A stretch of DNA of 64,000 nt. Origin: Metopolophium dirhodum. Lineage: Eukaryota; Arthropoda; Insecta; Hemiptera; Aphididae. Positions 1 through 64,000 of the stretch are shown in pieces (within the stretch, counting starts at the first letter, position 1; each line of letters begins with the position of its first letter). Location of the stretch: NCBI RefSeq assembly GCF_019925205.1, contig NC_083565.1, positions 15,218,241 to 15,282,240 of the forward strand, read 5' to 3'. The translations under genes and the position numbers were made by a program. The notes beneath the pieces were generated by a model that did not search any database, had not been told where the DNA came from, and saw only the letters and a list, made by a program, of their open reading frames with translations.

Positions 1-2070
1 ATGTGTTTAAAAAAAGATTATCTTTTCTGTCCTTCTTTCCGCGACACCCCGCCGCCCTTCGGCGTTATTTCTTTTTATTCGCCTTTGCCACTTAAGCGGA
101 TTTCGTGTCAGCGGAGTTTTCCGAGTACAAACGCAAAAACAACAAGCGCAGAAAGTCTTTGAAAACCGTATACACATATTATAATAATAATAATAAATAC
201 ACATTACATATTATACATGTAGGTATATAGTAGTGCTTCGCTGCACCGCCTCCGCGCGTAAGTACCTATACCTAGGTATACGGATGGCTGCAGTATAGAA
301 TAATATTATAAATATGTTGGCACGCGAGCGCAGGCGACGACTATACGGTGGCGACGAATACGGCAAAATATTAGAATATTATTATAATTATAATAATAAT
401 AATATATTATTAGGTATGTTGCAATAATAATAATAATAATATCCTCGGCGGACCGATTTTCTGGGTAATCGCAAACGAGAGCAGTTTTATACGCTTTACG
501 CGCTATATACGATTTCGTTTATATTTTAGTAGGGTCGTCGTATTATTTTTAGTCGTATTTTTTATTACTCTCGGCGCGCCGTGCACAACTAGCCGCCACC
601 CCTTGTTTTATTTACATTTGCGTTTTTTTTTTTTTTTGCTCCTTCATTTTACACGTCCGGAAAACGATTGTTTGCGAGCGTCAGTGTCGAGTGTGTATAT
701 GTGTGTACATACAACTTCCCGGTGCTGCACGATGTCAGGTCCCGTTCGGTTTAAAAAATGCATAGTTTTCCGGTTAATTCGCAGTGAATGCTCGATTTTA
801 CGAGTGCTCCAAAAGGGTTTACACAACGCACTATACATACATATATATAATGTGTGTGTGTGTGTGTGTGTGGGTGTGCGGGTGTGTGGGTGTCGTCGTC
901 GTCACTGTCGTCATCGTCGTCGCCGCCGCAGACGTCGAGAGATGGGGCGGAAAATAAATAAAAATAAAAAGACCCGTGGAATAATATACGCGCTGCAGCT
1001 ATATTATATGTTATTATTATTATGTACATATACTACTCCGGGGCAAGCTCCGGGGCTGGAGGGTGGTAAAGGGTCAATTGCGGCGGCGGCACATAACGTT
1101 TGCACGGCTGAGGGTTAACCTCGGTGTTTATTGCAAATGGAATTTCTGAGCAGCGGCGCGGGGCGGACGTCATACGCACACGAGTGTATGAAGTTCTCAT
1201 TACAAACCGACACACTCGCATAACGGCAGTTTCGAATAATACGCTGCTATATAGGTGTATTATATTCGTGTATAACAAACTACCACCCCTCGTCCGGGGA
1301 ACACGCAAGCACACACACACATACACACACGCGATTCATGAATACGTAACTATATAGTGAGAGATGCGAATTTAAAAATAAAAGAAAATCTCCGACTAAT
1401 CACTGTTTATGTTTGCTCTACGCCAGGGACAATTTTCCCGCGCGTCGCAAAATATTGGCGTTCTACACACATAACACTCCCCCGTATACATTTCGTATTA
1501 TTTAAATATATATTTATATGGCTATAGGGGCCACTGCGCCAGGTACGCATGCAAGCGCGCGTAAACATTATTACGAATGCAATCAGTGGCGGCAGCAGGT
1601 TTTTAAGCATTCGTTTCGTGGGCAAAATAGCTTGTGGGTATAATAACTAGGTATGCCTAAATATATATATTTTTTAAAGTCATTTTATTTTGTTTGAAGA
1701 TAAAAACTATATAGTAGGCCAAAATATTTTGTACTTTATAGCTATGTAAAAATTATTTCATAATAATACTCTGATCGTCTTAATTGATAATTTGATTTGA
1801 AATACATATTTTATAATAATGCGCAGATTATTTGTATTTGTCCAATGGTATATGGGGTCTCTTAAACGTATAGCAATGTGATCATCTGGTGAAATTAATG
1901 GTGTTAAAAATAAAAAATTTCTCTTCGGACACAGCTAAAAGAGTTTACGCCGCCACTGGTCACTACATTATAATATTATTACACGCGTTTAGATGCTTCA
2001 CGCAGTGCAAGTTACTACCGTCGTAAATAAAATAAAACAATAATATTATATAACCTTGCATTTTTCTTAC
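1..2070 (-). other. dac: dac intron after exon I (partial)
   Basis: The interval holds a (TG)11 run at 851-872 followed by a GTC/GCC-rich stretch to about 930, AAT-type repeats, and a candidate DNA-transposon remnant at 1584-1958. Open frames here are short and built on simple repeats. I could not find a last dac exon on the minus strand, so the stop codon is probably to the left of the window. Confidence 0.8.
1584..1958. mobile_element. candidate non-autonomous DNA transposon (MITE), 375 bp
   Basis: The interval begins cagtggcggc and ends gccgccactg, a perfect 10-bp terminal inverted repeat. Its interior is AT-rich, unlike the GC-rich flanks, and encodes nothing. CAGTGG-type ends are common in hAT-like elements. 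The 8 bp on each side (aatgcaat and gtcactac) do not match, so there is no target-site duplication to confirm insertion. It may be an old copy. Confidence 0.5.
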
Positions 2071-61922
<59,852 letters not shown>

Positions 61923-62054
61923 CTGTGAACACGTGAAAAAAAAAACAAATAAATAAATAACGATTTTTTTGTAATAACTTCGGAGCGACAAAAGTAAAAC
62001 GAAAAGCAATCCGCAAAAAACCAACAGTATAGATATAATATAATATAATTGTAA

Positions 62055-62097
<43 letters not shown>

Positions 62098-64000
62098 TCT
62101 AATGTATACGCACGATCGTGTGATCGAAATAATAATAATAATAATAATATAACGAGCAATACTCTTCTTTGGACTAATATAGTGCTGAGCGCGTGCTGTG
62201 TGGAAATTGCATTTTTGTTTAAACACGGCAGCAGAAACGCGGCTTCACGGTTTCGACGCTGTTTGTATTTACACACACCCACACACACCCACACACACTC
62301 ATTGTATGCATACACGTATGTACGACGAAAAAATACCTCGCGTTCTTATTAAATTTCGTGTGTATTTTTTTTTTTTTTTACGTTCATTTCATATAATTCC
62401 ACGAGCACTCGCAGTGTGTGTGTGTGTTCGTCGTTGGCGAAAAAATAAAAAACCCCGGAAAACCATACGTGCGGTCCAAGTTATTGCACGGGATTATAAT
62501 GGTTTTTAAAAAACGATTTCCGGGAACGAAAAAAACAAAACGCGAAAGGGGGAGACGGAACGTGCCGTGTTCTCGGGGATTTAATCTCGGCGCGCGCGAG
62601 CACGTTATATACATGATACGTACGTATATAATATTAATATATAGTATTTGCATCGAAAGTTCGGTCAGATAACGAAAACCTCCCCGCCGCAACCACGTAT
62701 CGTTTTCGGGTGCCAAAAAAAAAATCACCACGGGAAGACACGATTTGCTGACGGCCGCCCCCGCCGTACATGTATATATTGTTATTACTTCAATATTTTG
62801 GTAATGCACGTATCATGTGTGCAGATTATGTACACGGATTACAGGCTGAGAGATGTGCAAGAGAGTGTAAACCGCCAACTCTTAAATCACCGAACCGTCG
62901 TTATTTTTTTGTTATGGTATAATATATTATATGCGAGGATTGATCCATTTAACATAACATTTTGAAAATATATAATATATAATTATGTATCGAAAAAATC
63001 CTCAAAAAATAGTAAGGATAGAATTTTTTTAGAAAATTAAATGCTTTAAAATTATGTAAAAAATTATTTTTTAAAACGTTGATAACTTTTGTAATAATGA
63101 GTGACTTACGTTAAATGTATCACCCGGTATATAATTATATTTCTCTATATCACGTGTAACTGTCGATGGTGAAATAATATATTGGTCGTTTCATTCGTTC
63201 GGAGGTTTTTTTTTTTAGGTTTTTACGACTGAAACCACCCGCCACCCCGCTCCGCTATACCCGTTGATAACGCGGCTAGCTGGTAACGCATTGATAAGAC
63301 CAACGCCAGCGGAGAATGAGCTTAAAAGTCGTATAGCTATATAATATAATATATATATATATGTGTGCACAGGGAATCGCGGCCGAAAGAAACTGGACAA
63401 GCCGCAGACGCGTATTATTATATAATATATAGTTGTGTCGTTTTATTTACGACCTCGTTTTTATTGGTTTCCACCACGGCTAGGTCCGCGGACACAGTCC
63501 GTTAAATCCGCACCTCCTCGATTTCGGTGTTTTCTTTTTTAATTGACTCTAGCTAGGCGGTTGGTGAGGGGAACGGTTCTCGGGGAGGGGGATGGGATTA
63601 GTAAGTCCTATCGGGTGCAATATACACACTCCCGTATATGTACTATATTTTATAGGAGGGAGTTTTCTGTCAGTATTTTATATACTACTTCTGTCGCTAT
63701 ATTATTATATTAACTCTGCCGATATATTACCTACAACTATAATATATATATATAGGAACGGAAAAGCGCCGAGGCCAGATGAAAATCTTTGTATCCCGCC
63801 TCTGCCGCAACCGCTACCGAACTGAGTATTATTATTATTATTATTGTGACGCGTCCGACTCGTGAGGTTTATATTCTTCTAGATACCTATATGTATTGTA
63901 TTATAATAATAATATTATGTATCTTATCGAAATGGTATGAAATGATATACACGTATCATTTTATTGTACGCGTACCAATATCGCGGCAGCGGCGAAAACG
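61923..64000 (-). other. dac: dac intron upstream of exon A (partial)
   Basis: The acceptor gtgttcacag precedes exon A. The stretch holds (TG)19 at 62057-62094, AAT repeats near 62130-62147, CA-rich sequence at 62272-62300, and AT-rich sequence at 62960-63140 ending in taaatgtatcacccggtata, reminiscent of insect repeat termini. No DACHbox-N coding sequence is present. Confidence 0.75.
62057..62094. repeat. (TG)19 microsatellite
   Basis: Nineteen uninterrupted TG units about 130 bp upstream of dac exon A in the transcript direction. Confidence 0.97.

Noticed and set aside
603..1118. 171-codon plus-strand open frame
   Set aside because: It is built on poly-T, TG and GTC repeats with no recognisable domain, inside a dac intron.
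62384..62809. 141-codon minus-strand open frame as a possible upstream dac exon
   Set aside because: It shows no DACHbox-N similarity and no suitable donor and phase to join exon A.

Overview
The window is animal nuclear DNA. It is dominated by intron sequence rich in microsatellites and AT-rich stretches, with no operon-like gene packing. One gene can be recognised with confidence: a minus-strand ortholog of dachshund (dac), a nuclear Ski/Sno-related transcription cofactor of the insect retinal-determination and leg-patterning networks. Nine coding exons were found by translating the minus strand and matching splice sites. They join in one open frame of 431 whole codons, with a consistent phase at every junction. 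Both ends of the gene lie outside the window. The N-terminal exon(s) with the Ski/Sno-like DACHbox-N domain should lie beyond base 64000, and the last exon(s) with the stop codon and 3' UTR beyond base 1. The protein (GRPPKR after DACHbox-N, a His-rich linker, an acidic linker, the C-terminal DACHbox-C coiled coil) reads as an insect Dac. The background is full of TAGGTACCTA-type and TATAATATTATA-type sequence and is not visibly CpG-depleted. To me this suggests an aphid (Hemiptera, Aphididae); that is inference, not proof.

Layout in transcription order (high to low coordinates): partial intron 61923-64000; exon A 61774-61922; intron 47301-61773; exon B 47078-47300; intron 46004-47077; exon C 45953-46003; intron 29562-45952; exon D 29482-29561; a 117-bp intron; exon E 29191-29364, with a possible longer form from 29128; intron 28400-29190; exon F 28187-28399; intron 21796-28186; exon G 21712-21795; intron 2821-21711; exon H 2674-2820; a 429-bp intron; exon I 2071-2244; partial intron 1-2070. 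Residue numbers below count the first whole codon of exon A as 1.

The introns hold many simple repeats, including an essentially pure 140-bp (TG)70, several poly-C runs, GA-rich tracts and G-quadruplex-capable G-tracts. They also hold one clear non-autonomous hAT-type transposon with an 8-bp target-site duplication (44429-44789), a second weaker candidate (1584-1958), and an imperfect foldback (35448-35612). I saw no transposase, reverse transcriptase, tRNA, rRNA, CRISPR or second host gene.

The most interesting observations are: a consensus alternative 5' splice site on exon E that would add 21 in-frame residues, including seven tyrosines from a microsatellite; a run of frame-symmetric exons (E to H) covering the acidic linker and coiled coil; repeated RALNF and NYSG motifs; and clusters of G4-capable and GA-rich sequence in the introns of a developmental regulator. 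I found no evidence of a wholly new biological system.
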